Positions 25,728 to 33,327 of a DNA stretch of 48,841 nucleotides are shown piece by piece (the stretch's first letter is position 1; every line of letters begins with the position of its first letter). Under the pieces are notes generated by a model that did not search any database, was not told the origin of the DNA, and saw only the letters and a program-made list of their open reading frames with translations. Source of the DNA: Streptomyces sp. AcH 505 (lineage in GTDB: Bacteria; Actinomycetota; Actinomycetes; Streptomycetales; Streptomycetaceae); NCBI RefSeq assembly GCF_000818175.1, contig NZ_JTIY01000002.1:93272-142112 (forward strand). The letters are read 5' to 3'. A program made the translations under genes and the position numbers.

Positions 25728-26261
25728 GTGGAGCGCATCGATCCGAAAATCCAGCCCGTACCCGCAGCGGGGACCGATCCCGGATACATCCCTGGGCTCA
25801 TGGCACCCCGTACCGCCGAGGAGGCCGACGACACCGTCCCCGAGGAAGCGCCGCAGGACGCCGCCGAGCAGGAGGCCGGGAGCCCGGCAGCGGGAGAGCC
25901 CGGCGCCGAAGAACCCGCCGCCGCGGAACCGGCCGCAGGGGAGGCCGACGACGACGTGCCGCCGGCCGCCGACGCAGCCGGAGGGCCCGTCTTCGAGGTC
26001 AGCGACCGGCGCAGCTCGATGTCCGCCGACCGTTCCGGGGTCCGGCTCCAACTGGACGGCGAAGAAGCGGAGTTCCGCTGGGACGAGATCGGCGCCGTCG
26101 AAGTCGGCAGCCCCCGCTTCGGGCGCCGGTTCGCCGTCACGGTCCACACCACGGACCGCCACTCGTACGAGGCGGACGTCGAGGCACCCGCCAGGAGCAG
26201 CCTCAAGGAGTGGGAGGCCGAACTCGACGCGGTTCTGGACGCCTACTTCGAGGAAGCCTGA
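25728..26261 (+). CDS. Hypothetical acidic protein, 177 aa
   Basis: From the GTG at 25728 (MERIDPKIQPVPAAGTDPGY). The first 85 residues are Ala/Glu/Pro-rich and look disordered. The C-terminal 90 residues form a compact domain: VSDRRSSMSADRSGVRLQLD, EEAEFRWDEIGAVEVGSPRF and FAVTVHTTDRHSYEADVE resemble a small beta-rich PH-like fold, ending in a helix (LKEWEAELDAVLDAYFEEA). I do not recognise a named function. It is divergent from the acyltransferase gene. Confidence 0.8.
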   Translation: MERIDPKIQPVPAAGTDPGYIPGLMAPRTAEEADDTVPEEAPQDAAEQEAGSPAAGEPGAEEPAAAEPAAGEADDDVPPAADAAGGPVFEVSDRRSSMSADRSGVRLQLDGEEAEFRWDEIGAVEVGSPRFGRRFAVTVHTTDRHSYEADVEAPARSSLKEWEAELDAVLDAYFEEA

Positions 26262-26409
26262 CCCCTCCCCGGGACCCCCCGGCACCCGGACGGACCCGTC
26301 CCGGTGGCCGGGGCTCAGGGCCTGCTGTCCACTGGGGCTGGCGGCCCCGCCTGGGCCGGCCTCGCGCTGCCCGCACGGGGTGGCCGGACGGACCCAGAGG
26401 AGTCCCTGA

Positions 26410-26988
26410 ATGAGACAGCACACCAGGACAGTCACAGCGACGGCCGCCGCCCTGCTGTTCGCAGCGGCGGTCGCCGGGTGCTCCGGCAGCGGCAGTGACA
26501 ACGACAGCCACACCACCGGCAGCCACGACAGCGGCCGCAAGGTCGAGGTGGCAGCGTCGGCCTCCGCCTCTGCCTCCGCTTCGGCCACGTCAGCGGCGAA
26601 GCCCACCCTGTCCGTCGCGAAGGGGTCGCTCGGCAAGATCCTGGTCGACGACAAGGGCCGGACGCTGTACCTGTTCGAGAAGGACACCAAGACCAAGTCG
26701 AACTGCACGGGCGCGTGCGCCACGGCGTGGCCGCCGCTGACCGACAAGACCAAGCCGACGCTGGGCAGCGGCCTCAAGGCCAACCTGCTCACGACGATCA
26801 CCCGGGACGGCGGCCTCAAGCAGGTGACGTACAACGGTCACCCGCTCTACCGGTTCCAGGGCGACACGAAGGCCGGCAACACCAACGGCCAGGGTCTCAA
26901 CAACTTCGGCGCCAAGTGGTACGTCGTGGACCCGTCGGGCAAGAAGATCACCAAGAACGCGCAGAACAGCGGCGGAACCGGTTACTGA
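26410..26988 (+). CDS. Lipoprotein with two secreted Y-x4-D repeats (Lipoprotein_15 family)
   Basis: 192 residues. The lipobox VAGC places the acylated Cys at 24. A Ser/Ala linker follows, then two copies of the secreted repeat: TLYLFEKDTK (Tyr87...Asp92) and PLYRFQGDTK (Tyr147...Asp152). NCTGACATAWPPL carries the conserved Cys99 and Cys103. Streptomyces have several such lipoproteins of unknown function, often near redox or copper proteins. It heads a run of three genes with 48- and 41-bp gaps. A GAGGAG site precedes the ATG. Confidence 0.9.
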   Translation: MRQHTRTVTATAAALLFAAAVAGCSGSGSDNDSHTTGSHDSGRKVEVAASASASASASATSAAKPTLSVAKGSLGKILVDDKGRTLYLFEKDTKTKSNCTGACATAWPPLTDKTKPTLGSGLKANLLTTITRDGGLKQVTYNGHPLYRFQGDTKAGNTNGQGLNNFGAKWYVVDPSGKKITKNAQNSGGTGY

Positions 26989-27036
26989 CCCCTGGCCAGT
27001 GCGGCCGGTCCGGCCGACGAGCGTTTCGGAGACCTC

Positions 27037-27480
27037 ATGCTGTTGTCACTTCACACCGGCCGGGCACGGTTCGCCGCCGTCGCCTCCGCCGTCTGTCTGA
27101 CCGCCCTCGTCGGCTGCTCCGACAGCAACGGCGGTGGCAGCGGTGACAGTTCGTCAACTCCCGCCGCCACCACCGCCGTACCGAGCCCGTCCGGCAGTTC
27201 GTCCTCCTCGGCGCAGCCGGGGAAGACGGCGGCGAAGGTCGTCATCAAGAACTTCAAGTTCAAGCCCTCCACACTGAGCGTGGCGCCCGGTACCAAGGTC
27301 ACCGTCACCAACTCGGACACGACGACGCACACCATGACGGCGACCAAGGGCAAGGCCTTCAACACCGGCGACATCGCGGTGGGCAAGACCGTCACCTTCA
27401 CCGCACCGTCGAAGGCGGGCGCCTACCCGTTCGACTGCACGATCCACCCGTTCATGACGGGCACACTCACCGTCAAATAA
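27037..27480 (+). CDS. Cupredoxin-domain lipoprotein (plastocyanin/azurin-like)
   Basis: 147 residues. The lipobox LVGC gives acylated Cys27, followed by a Ser/Thr/Pro linker. The cupredoxin domain (66-147) has KVVIKNFKFKPSTLSVAPGT. The type-1 copper ligands are His98 (TTTHTM), Cys134, His137 and Met140 (FDCTIHPFM). It should be a surface-anchored blue copper electron carrier or copper-binding protein. Its place between a Y-x4-D lipoprotein and a membrane protein suggests an extracytoplasmic redox function (inference). Confidence 0.93.
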   Translation: MLLSLHTGRARFAAVASAVCLTALVGCSDSNGGGSGDSSSTPAATTAVPSPSGSSSSSAQPGKTAAKVVIKNFKFKPSTLSVAPGTKVTVTNSDTTTHTMTATKGKAFNTGDIAVGKTVTFTAPSKAGAYPFDCTIHPFMTGTLTVK

Positions 27481-27521
27481 CCCGGTCCCCGCCGCCGGCC
27501 GGCGGCTCGAATGGAGCAGCC

Positions 27522-27995
27522 ATGCCGTCATCGACCTCCGGTCGTCTTCTGCGGGGAACAGCCCGGGTGCTCGCCGCCGCGGGACTCGCGGTCGACGCCT
27601 ATCTGCACGCCCATCTGGCCGACAGGTACGACGCGATCACGACGACCGCGATCAGCCAGGGCACCCTCTTCCGCATCGAGGCGGGCGCCGCCGCGCTGGC
27701 GGCGCTGCTCGTACTGGTGTGGCGGCGGGTGCCCGGTGACGTCTTCGCCTGGTCGGTCGCGGCAGGCGGCCTCGCGCTCCTGCTGGTGTACCGCTACGTC
27801 AACGTCGGGGAACTCGGCTGGTTCCCGAACATGTACGAGCCGATCTGGTACGGCCAGAAACGGCTCACCGTCATCGCCCAGGCGGTGACCATCGTGACCA
27901 CCGTCTATCTGCTGATCTTCCGGCCGCACCGCGACGCCGCCACCGCAGGCGGCGGCGGCTCGCGGCACGGCCACGGCCGGCGCCGGCGCACCTGA
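27522..27995 (+). CDS. Small integral membrane protein, 157 aa
   Basis: About four membrane segments (around residues 8-25, 52-68, 72-90 and 118-138), with the acidic, aromatic-rich loop ELGWFPNMYEPIWYGQKR between segments 3 and 4. The C-terminus is Gly/Arg-rich. The family is unknown to me. It begins 41 bp after the cupredoxin gene behind a GGAGC site, on the same strand, so it may be part of the same envelope redox unit. Confidence 0.82.
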   Translation: MPSSTSGRLLRGTARVLAAAGLAVDAYLHAHLADRYDAITTTAISQGTLFRIEAGAAALAALLVLVWRRVPGDVFAWSVAAGGLALLLVYRYVNVGELGWFPNMYEPIWYGQKRLTVIAQAVTIVTTVYLLIFRPHRDAATAGGGGSRHGHGRRRRT

Positions 27996-28006
27996 CGTAC
28001 CGGGGC

Positions 28007-28063
28007 GAATTCACCTGATCGCAATGAAACGATCTCGACACACACCCCCACCAGGTGTAATTC
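28007..28063 (+). promoter_or_regulatory. Inverted repeat and possible leaderless promoter of the amino acid ABC operon
   Basis: GAATTCACCTG (28007-28017) and CAGGTGTAATTC (28052-28063) are inverted copies with one 1-nt insertion, flanking a relatively AT-rich spacer. TGTAAT (28056-28061) resembles a -10 box and lies 9 bp before the ATG. No Shine-Dalgarno is present between them, which suits a leaderless mRNA. A TCGACA (28035-28040) could be a -35 at short spacing. Confidence 0.4.
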
Positions 28064-28070
28064 TCGCGCC

Positions 28071-28958
28071 ATGCACCTCAGCGCCCGGGCCTGGCTGCCC
28101 GCCGTCCTCGTCATAGCCGCCGGCGCGGCCGCCGGCTGCGCCCCGCAGGAGTCGTCCACGTCCACGGACGCCTCCTCCTCGTCCGCCGCTTCCCCCGCCG
28201 CCGCCTCCTGCGCCAAGGGACAGCTGGCGACCGCCACCAAGGGGAAGCTGACCGTAGGGACGGACAAGCCGGCGTACGCGCCCTGGTTCCAGGACGACGA
28301 CCCGGCGAACGGCAAGGGCTTCGAGTCCGCGGTGGCCTACTCCGTCGCGAAGGCGCTCGGCTACGGGAAGGACCAGGTCGTCTGGCAGACCGTGCCGTTC
28401 AACAACTCCTTCGCACCGGGCGCGAAGAAGTTCGACTTCGACATCAACCAGGTCTCCATCAGCGACGAGCGCAAGCAGGCCGTCGACTTCTCCTCCGGGT
28501 ACTACGACGTCCGCCAGGCCGTCATCGCGCTCAAGTCCTCGCCGTACGCCAAGGCGAAGAGCGTCGCCGACCTCAAGGGCGCGAAGCTCGGCGCCCAGGT
28601 CGGCACCACCAGCCTCGACACCGTCAACGAGATCATCAAGCCGACCCGGAAGCCGGCCGTCTTCCAGAAGAACGACTTCGCCAAGTCCGCGCTGAACAAC
28701 AAGCAGGTCGACGCCATCGTCGTCGACCTGCCCACCGGCTTCTACATCACATCGGCCGAGGTCACCGACGCGAAGGTGGTCGGCCAGTTCGCCCAGGCGT
28801 CGGGCACACCCGAGCAGTTCGGCCTCGTCCTCGACCGGGAGAGCACACTGACGGGCTGCGTCACGGCGGCCGTCGACGGGCTGCGCAAGGATGGCACGCT
28901 CGCCGCCCTGGAGAAGCAGTGGCTGTCCGAGGCCGTGGACGCGCCGGTGCTCAAGTGA
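28071..28958 (+). CDS. ABC transporter substrate-binding lipoprotein (polar amino acid family)
   Basis: 295 residues. The lipobox AAGC puts the lipidated Cys at 23, with a Ser/Ala linker. The SBP_bac_3 domain starts at LTVGTDKPAYAPWFQ, then GKGFESAVAYSVAKALGY, FDFDINQVSISDERKQAVDF and LGAQVGTTSLDTV. The Asp of FDINQVS and the helix at GTTS are typical amino-acid ligand contacts. Periplasmic-side receptor of the importer encoded by the next two genes. The stop codon overlaps the permease GTG. Confidence 0.94.
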   Translation: MHLSARAWLPAVLVIAAGAAAGCAPQESSTSTDASSSSAASPAAASCAKGQLATATKGKLTVGTDKPAYAPWFQDDDPANGKGFESAVAYSVAKALGYGKDQVVWQTVPFNNSFAPGAKKFDFDINQVSISDERKQAVDFSSGYYDVRQAVIALKSSPYAKAKSVADLKGAKLGAQVGTTSLDTVNEIIKPTRKPAVFQKNDFAKSALNNKQVDAIVVDLPTGFYITSAEVTDAKVVGQFAQASGTPEQFGLVLDRESTLTGCVTAAVDGLRKDGTLAALEKQWLSEAVDAPVLK

Positions 28959-29827
28959 CCGAGGAATCCGCCGTCCGCGAGGCCTACACACCCTCGCGGC
29001 GGCGGCTGGAACGCGAACGGTACAAGCGGGCGAGAAGCCGCCGTGCCACCGGCGTGGCCACCCTCTCCACACTGGTGACGGCGGCCGTGCTGTACTTCGT
29101 CATCACCGGCTCGCCGGGCTGGCAGCGCACCCGTGAGGTCTTCTTCAGCGGCAAGTACGCCAGGATCGCGCTGCCCGACGTCCTCGAAGGACTGCTGCTC
29201 AACCTGAAGCTGCTCGCCATCTGCGGTGTGTGCGTCCTGGCTCTCGGGCTGCTGCTGGCCGTCGCCCGCACCCTGCGCGGCCCCGTCTTCTTCCCGCTGC
29301 GCGCCCTCGCCACGGCCTACACCGACTTCTTCCGCGGACTGCCCCTGATCATCTGCCTGTTGGTCATCGTCTTCGGTGTACCGGCACTGCGGCTGCAAGG
29401 GGTGCCGACCGACCCCGTGGTGCTCGGCGGCGCCGCCCTCGTGCTGACCTACTCCGCCTACGTCGCCGAGGTCTTCCGGGCCGGCATCGAATCCGTACAC
29501 CCCTCCCAGCGCGCCGCCGCCCGCTCGCTCGGGCTGTCCTACGCCAAGGCCCTGCGCTACGTGGTGCTGCCGCAGGCGGTGCGGCGCGTCATCCCGCCGC
29601 TCCTCAACGATCTCGTGTCGCTCCAGAAGGACACCGGACTCGTCTCGATCGCCGGCGCCGTCGACGCCGTCTACGCGGCCCAGATCCTCTCCGGCAAGTA
29701 CTTCAACTTCACGCCGTACGTCGTCGCCGGACTCGTCTTCGTCGCGCTCACCATCCCGATGACCCGCTTCATCGACTGGCTGACCGCCCGGACCGACCGC
29801 AGGCGCGCCCAGGGAGGCACCGTATGA
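28955..29827 (+). CDS. Amino acid ABC transporter permease
   Basis: 290 residues from the GTG at 28955, overlapping the upstream stop codon by 4 bp. The charged N-terminus (SRRRLERERYKRARSRR) is cytoplasmic, followed by an extra segment (VATLSTLVTAAVLYFVI) and the HisM/GlnP core. RGLPLIICLLVIVFGVP is the family motif and EVFRAGIESVHPSQRAAARS is the EAA loop that contacts the ATPase. A single permease gene implies a homodimer. Confidence 0.95.
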   Translation: MTEESAVREAYTPSRRRLERERYKRARSRRATGVATLSTLVTAAVLYFVITGSPGWQRTREVFFSGKYARIALPDVLEGLLLNLKLLAICGVCVLALGLLLAVARTLRGPVFFPLRALATAYTDFFRGLPLIICLLVIVFGVPALRLQGVPTDPVVLGGAALVLTYSAYVAEVFRAGIESVHPSQRAAARSLGLSYAKALRYVVLPQAVRRVIPPLLNDLVSLQKDTGLVSIAGAVDAVYAAQILSGKYFNFTPYVVAGLVFVALTIPMTRFIDWLTARTDRRRAQGGTV

Positions 29828-30585
29828 CCGCCGACGCCACGCCGGTGCTGCGGCTCGACGCCGTACGCAAGACCTTCGGCGACGGCCGGGTCGTGCTGCG
29901 CGACGTCAGCCTCGACGTGCCACCGCACACGGTGACCGCCCTGATAGGTGCCTCGGGCTCCGGGAAGTCCACACTGCTGCGCTGCGCCAATCTGCTGGAG
30001 GAGATCGACGACGGGGCGATCTTCCTCGACGGCGAGGACATCACCGACCCGCGGACCGACCCCGACGCGGTGCGCCGCAGGATCGGCGTGGTGTTCCAGT
30101 CGTACAACCTCTTCCCGCACATGACCGTCCTGCAGAACGTCACCCTCGCCCCGCGCCGGGTCCTCGGCACACCGCGCGAGGAGGCGACGGCGCGGGCCAT
30201 GGAGCTGCTGGTCAGACTGGGGCTCGGGGACAAGGCGCAGGAGTATCCCGACCGGCTGAGCGGCGGCCAGCAGCAGCGCGCCGCGATCGTACGGGCCCTC
30301 GCCGTACGGCCCCGGCTGCTGCTCCTGGACGAGATCACGGCGGCCCTCGACCCGGAGCTGGTCGGCGAGGTGCTGTCGGTCGTGCGGGACCTCAAGGAGG
30401 AGGGGATGACCATGGTCCTCGCCACCCACGAGATGGCCTTCGCCCGGGAGGTGGCCGACCAGGTGTGCTTCCTGGACGACGGGGTCGTCCTGGAGCGCGG
30501 TACACCGGACGAGGTCTTCGGCGACCCCCGGCAGGAGCGGACGCGGCGGTTCCTCAGCCGGATCGTGGCGGCCGGGCGCTTGTAG
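29824..30585 (+). CDS. Amino acid ABC transporter ATP-binding protein
   Basis: 253 residues from the ATG at 29824, overlapping the permease stop codon by 4 bp. Walker A GASGSGKST (42-50), Q-loop VVFQSYNLFPHMTV, signature LSGGQQQR, Walker B LLLLDEITAALDPE, switch His in ATHEM. It is of the HisP/GlnQ type. Walker B has I where P is usual (DEITAALD), a harmless variant. It completes the importer. Confidence 0.96.
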   Translation: MTADATPVLRLDAVRKTFGDGRVVLRDVSLDVPPHTVTALIGASGSGKSTLLRCANLLEEIDDGAIFLDGEDITDPRTDPDAVRRRIGVVFQSYNLFPHMTVLQNVTLAPRRVLGTPREEATARAMELLVRLGLGDKAQEYPDRLSGGQQQRAAIVRALAVRPRLLLLDEITAALDPELVGEVLSVVRDLKEEGMTMVLATHEMAFAREVADQVCFLDDGVVLERGTPDEVFGDPRQERTRRFLSRIVAAGRL

Positions 30586-30803
30586 GCCGCGCACCCGATT
30601 TTCACGGTCCTGATACAGCCCGTGGCAGTGATACTCAGCGGACATCCCCCGGAGTACTGTGAACGTAACGGGGGCGTGTCGCCGTCGGTCGTGTGTACCG
30701 GGTTGTCCCCGGTGGCCGGCGAGGTTGGAGGCGTGGGCCTCCGGAAGGCGTGGTCGCCCTATGGATGTGGGTGAGGGGGCGCTGGAGGTGGGGGAAACGA
30801 CCT

Positions 30804-31025
30804 ATGTGCGCGGCAGATGAGTCTTCGCAGAGCCCGGTAGGAGCGGTCGGCAGGGTTACCGTGCCGATCCCGGACGGGGGACCCGGCGAGGTCCTGGTGG
30901 CCGTACGGGGTGGCTCCGAGGCGTACGCGGCGTGGTCCGACCGGCCGATCGGACAACACATCAGGGTGATTGTCACCGACAGCATCTCGGCGCGATCGGT
31001 GATGGTGGAGCCCCTTCCGTCCTGA
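30804..31025 (+). CDS. Minimal NfeD-like OB-fold protein
   Basis: 73 residues from the ATG at 30804, supported by GGTGGGGGA 8 bp upstream; an ORF extending to 30693 has no such support. GRVTVPIPDGGPGEVLVAVR, then EAYAAWSDRPIGQHIRVIV and ISARSVMVEPLP follow the layout of the C-terminal OB domain of NfeD proteins (G-x-V, W-x-A, V-x-V, L-x-V-x-P). It lacks the membrane helices of ordinary NfeD. It lies 84 bp before the flotillin gene; NfeD-flotillin pairing is well known in bacteria. The gap 30586-30803 shows nothing else I can support. Confidence 0.72.
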   Translation: MCAADESSQSPVGAVGRVTVPIPDGGPGEVLVAVRGGSEAYAAWSDRPIGQHIRVIVTDSISARSVMVEPLPS

Positions 31026-31034
31026 GACCCCGGT

Positions 31035-31052
31035 GCCCGGATTTTCCCGGGC
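31035..31052 (+). terminator. Hairpin between the NfeD-like and flotillin genes
   Basis: GCCCGG (31035-31040) pairs with CCGGGC (31047-31052) around ATTTTC. A short stem 9 bp past the stop codon; it may attenuate rather than terminate. Confidence 0.4.
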
Positions 31053-31071
31053 CCCGTTCTCCGGACAAACG

Positions 31072-31096
31072 TGTAGTACGAAACCATGTAGTACGA
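31072..31096 (+). repeat. Direct repeat TGTAGTACGA x2 before flotillin
   Basis: Two identical 10-bp copies at 31072-31081 and 31087-31096, 15 bp apart start to start, just upstream of the flotillin ribosome site (AGGAG, 31098-31102). Candidate regulator-binding or leader element. Confidence 0.45.
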
Positions 31097-31109
31097 CAGG
31101 AGTTTCGCC

Positions 31110-32333
31110 ATGCTGTTCTGGCATGTTCCAGCGCCCAACGAGGCAATGCTGATCTCCGGCTCCAAACGACAGGTCCAGGACACCCAGTTCCGGATCGTCA
31201 CGGGCCACGGAAGCTTCGTCCTGCCCATCAAGCAGAAGGCCCGCATGCTCTCGCTGGCGCTGCGGGAGGCGGAGATCGCCGAAGACTGCGTGACACAGCA
31301 GGGCATCCGGCTGACGGTGCGTGCGGTGACCGTCTTCAAGGTCGGCGACGACGCGGTGTCGATCGCGAACGCCGCCCGGCGCTTCCTGGCGGAGCAGGAC
31401 CGGATGGAGGAGCTGGTCGGCAGGATCTTCGCCGGTCATCTGCGGTCCATCATCGGCGGCCTGACCGTCGAGCAGATCATCCGCGAGCGGGACAGGGTCG
31501 CCCAGGAGGTGAAGGCGGGCAGCCACAGCGAGATGGAGAAGCTCGGCATCGTCGTGGACGCCCTGCAGATCCAGGAGATCGAGGACGCCACCGGCTACAT
31601 CAACAACCTCGCGGCGCCGCACGCCGCGGCCGTCGCCAGCCAGGCGCGTATCGCCGCCGCCAGGGCGGACCAGGAGGCGGCGGAGCGCGAGCAGCAGGCG
31701 GAGGCGCTGAAGGCCGAGTACGAGCGGGACACCTCGATCAAGCGGGCCGGCTTCCAGGCCGAGACCGAACAGGTCAGGGCGCGCGCGGCGCAGGCGGGAC
31801 CGCTCGCCGAGGCGAAGGCGTCGCAGGAAGTCATCGAGCAGCAGACGGCTCTGGCGGAGCGTCAGGCCCAACTGGCCGCCCAGCGGCTCGAAGCCGAGGT
31901 CAGGCGGCCGGCCGACGCGGAGGCGTACCGGCAGCGGACACTGGCCGAAGCGGCCCGCGACCAGGCGAAGTTCGAGGCGGACGGCAGCGCGTACGCCGAA
32001 CGGACCCTCGCCCAGGCGCAGGCCGACGCGAACAGCGCACGCGCCGAGTCGCTGCGGGACGGCAACCAGGAACTCATCGCCGCCAACCGCATCGTCGAGG
32101 TGCTGCCGGCACTGGCCGACGCCGCCGCGCGGGGCATGGCGGACTCGAACCTCACCATCCTCAACGGCACCGACGGTGTCAACGAGATGGCGGCGGGTCT
32201 GGTCGGCCAGGGCATGGCCATCCTGAACTCGCTCCAGCGGCGCACCGGTTCGGGCGGCGCGGGTGCGGGCGGCGATACGCCGAACCAGAGCGTGAACGGC
32301 AACACACCGGCCCGTACGGGCGAGTCCAGGTAA
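31110..32333 (+). CDS. Flotillin-like SPFH-domain protein
   Basis: 407 residues. The SPFH/band-7 domain is at about 1-170 (NEAMLISGSKRQVQDTQFRI, GIRLTVRAVTVFKVGDD, GHLRSIIGGLTVEQIIRERD, LGIVVDALQIQEIED). A long Ala/Glu/Gln-rich coiled coil follows (about 175-335), then the flotillin C-terminus (NQELIAANRIVEVLPALADA) and a Gly/Asn tail. No transmembrane segment is seen, so membrane attachment must be peripheral or through partners. Flotillins scaffold membrane microdomains. Its small neighbour is NfeD-like. Confidence 0.93.
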   Translation: MLFWHVPAPNEAMLISGSKRQVQDTQFRIVTGHGSFVLPIKQKARMLSLALREAEIAEDCVTQQGIRLTVRAVTVFKVGDDAVSIANAARRFLAEQDRMEELVGRIFAGHLRSIIGGLTVEQIIRERDRVAQEVKAGSHSEMEKLGIVVDALQIQEIEDATGYINNLAAPHAAAVASQARIAAARADQEAAEREQQAEALKAEYERDTSIKRAGFQAETEQVRARAAQAGPLAEAKASQEVIEQQTALAERQAQLAAQRLEAEVRRPADAEAYRQRTLAEAARDQAKFEADGSAYAERTLAQAQADANSARAESLRDGNQELIAANRIVEVLPALADAAARGMADSNLTILNGTDGVNEMAAGLVGQGMAILNSLQRRTGSGGAGAGGDTPNQSVNGNTPARTGESR

Positions 32334-32346
32334 CCGTCGCACAGCA

Positions 32347-32386
32347 GGAGCCCGGCCCGTCCCCGGCAGGGGATCAGCCGGGCTCC
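32347..32386. terminator. Bidirectional terminator between flotillin and arsR-type genes
   Basis: GGAGCCCGGC (32347-32356) pairs with GCCGGGCTCC (32377-32386), with an inner TCCCC-GGCA-GGGGA stem. It overlaps the last codons of the convergent ArsR gene. Confidence 0.75.
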
Positions 32387-32763
32387 CGCGCGTCCGGGGA
32401 CGACTCCGGTGGCGCGTCCGGGGGAGTGGCGGCCGGAGCCTCGGCCAGCCGTTTGATGACCGACAGCCGGGCGTCCCAGTCGGCCGCGATCCGGTCCATC
32501 CAGCGGGCCGTCGCACCGAGCCCTTCGGGGCGGACCGTGAACCGCGCCTCACGGCCCTCCCTGCGGCCCGCGACCAGGCCCGCCTTGTCCAGTACGGCGA
32601 GATGTTTGACGATCGCCTGACGGCTGACCGGCAGCTCCGCCGCGAGGACCGTGGCCGTCGCCTCGCCGTGCGCGGCGAGGGCGTCCAGGATCCGGCGTCT
32701 GGTCGGGTCGGCCAGCGCGGTGAGGACGTCCGTCACCGCGTCCTGCGCGGAATCAGCGGTCAT
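32374..32763 (-). CDS. ArsR-family transcriptional regulator
   Basis: 129 residues. A winged HTH lies at about 10-90: ALADPTRRRILDALAAHG, VLAAELPVSRQAIVKHLAVL, KAGLVAGRREGREARFTV. No metal-binding Cys motif (ELCVCDL) is present, so it belongs to the ArsR/SRPBCC-linked group rather than a metal sensor. It is the second gene after an SRPBCC gene (7-bp gap), and the pair sits behind two near-identical palindromes. Its recognition helix probably binds those. Confidence 0.94.
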   Translation of the reverse strand: MTADSAQDAVTDVLTALADPTRRRILDALAAHGEATATVLAAELPVSRQAIVKHLAVLDKAGLVAGRREGREARFTVRPEGLGATARWMDRIAADWDARLSVIKRLAEAPAATPPDAPPESSPDAREPG

Positions 32764-32770
32764 TCGCCGG

Positions 32771-33226
32771 TCACTCCGAGTCGAGCTGGGCGTACTTCTG
32801 GATGTTGCCCACCATCTCGGTCCAGCCCTCGCTGTGGCTCGCGTGCGACGCGGCGTGGCTGCGGTCCTCGGGGATGTCGAGGGCGGCGAAGCCGGTCTCC
32901 ACCACGCGCAGGTGCGTGCCCTCGCCCTGCGGGGTGAGGGTGAACTCCACCAGGGTCGAGTTGGTCTCGTCGGCCACCTGGTCGGGGAAGGCGCTCGCCC
33001 AGCGGTACGCGAAGTACCGCGGCGGGTCGACGGTCACGACCGTCGTCCGGAACACCCCGTACTCGCCGTGGTCCAGCACCATGATGCCGCCGGGCCGCAG
33101 GTCGACCGGGGTGGGCTTGCCCTGCCCGAACCAGCTGCCGACGTGCTCGGGTTCGGTCAGCACCGCCCAGACGCGCTCGATCGACGCGTCGATGGTGATG
33201 TCTCGTTCGATCCGGTCCTCGGACAT
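32771..33226 (-). CDS. SRPBCC-domain (AHSA1-like) protein
   Basis: 151 residues from the ATG at 33226, after GGAGGGA; an ATG five codons upstream is less likely. RIERDITIDASIERVWAVLT opens the AHSA1/START-like ligand-binding fold, GSWFGQGKPTPVDLRPGG and VEFTLTPQGEGTHLRVVETG are typical. The domain likely binds a hydrophobic small molecule. SRPBCC-ArsR pairs are common in actinobacteria; here the SRPBCC gene comes first. Function is not known. Confidence 0.92.
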   Translation of the reverse strand: MSEDRIERDITIDASIERVWAVLTEPEHVGSWFGQGKPTPVDLRPGGIMVLDHGEYGVFRTTVVTVDPPRYFAYRWASAFPDQVADETNSTLVEFTLTPQGEGTHLRVVETGFAALDIPEDRSHAASHASHSEGWTEMVGNIQKYAQLDSE

Positions 33227-33264
33227 GGGAAGTCCCTCCACTCGGAAGACAGCCTCTCGGCCTT

Positions 33265-33290
33265 CACGTGCAACTCCAGAGTTGCACGTG
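33265..33290. promoter_or_regulatory. Operator O1 of the SRPBCC-arsR operon
   Basis: A perfect 12-bp inverted repeat with a 2-bp centre: CACGTGCAACTC-CA-GAGTTGCACGTG. The core GTGCAAC...GTTGCAC is shared with the next site. It is 39 bp upstream of the SRPBCC start codon, a repressor position. Confidence 0.85.
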
Positions 33291-33300
33291 CCGGAGGGAC

Positions 33301-33320
33301 GTGCAACCTTTGGGTTGCAC
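33301..33320. promoter_or_regulatory. Operator O2 of the SRPBCC-arsR operon
   Basis: GTGCAACC-TTTG-GGTTGCAC, 8+4+8, with the same outer heptamers as O1. The centres are 33 bp apart, close to three helical turns, so two dimers could bind the same face of DNA. It also lies just downstream of the small membrane protein gene's stop codon. Confidence 0.8.
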
Positions 33321-33327
33321 CAAGCGG

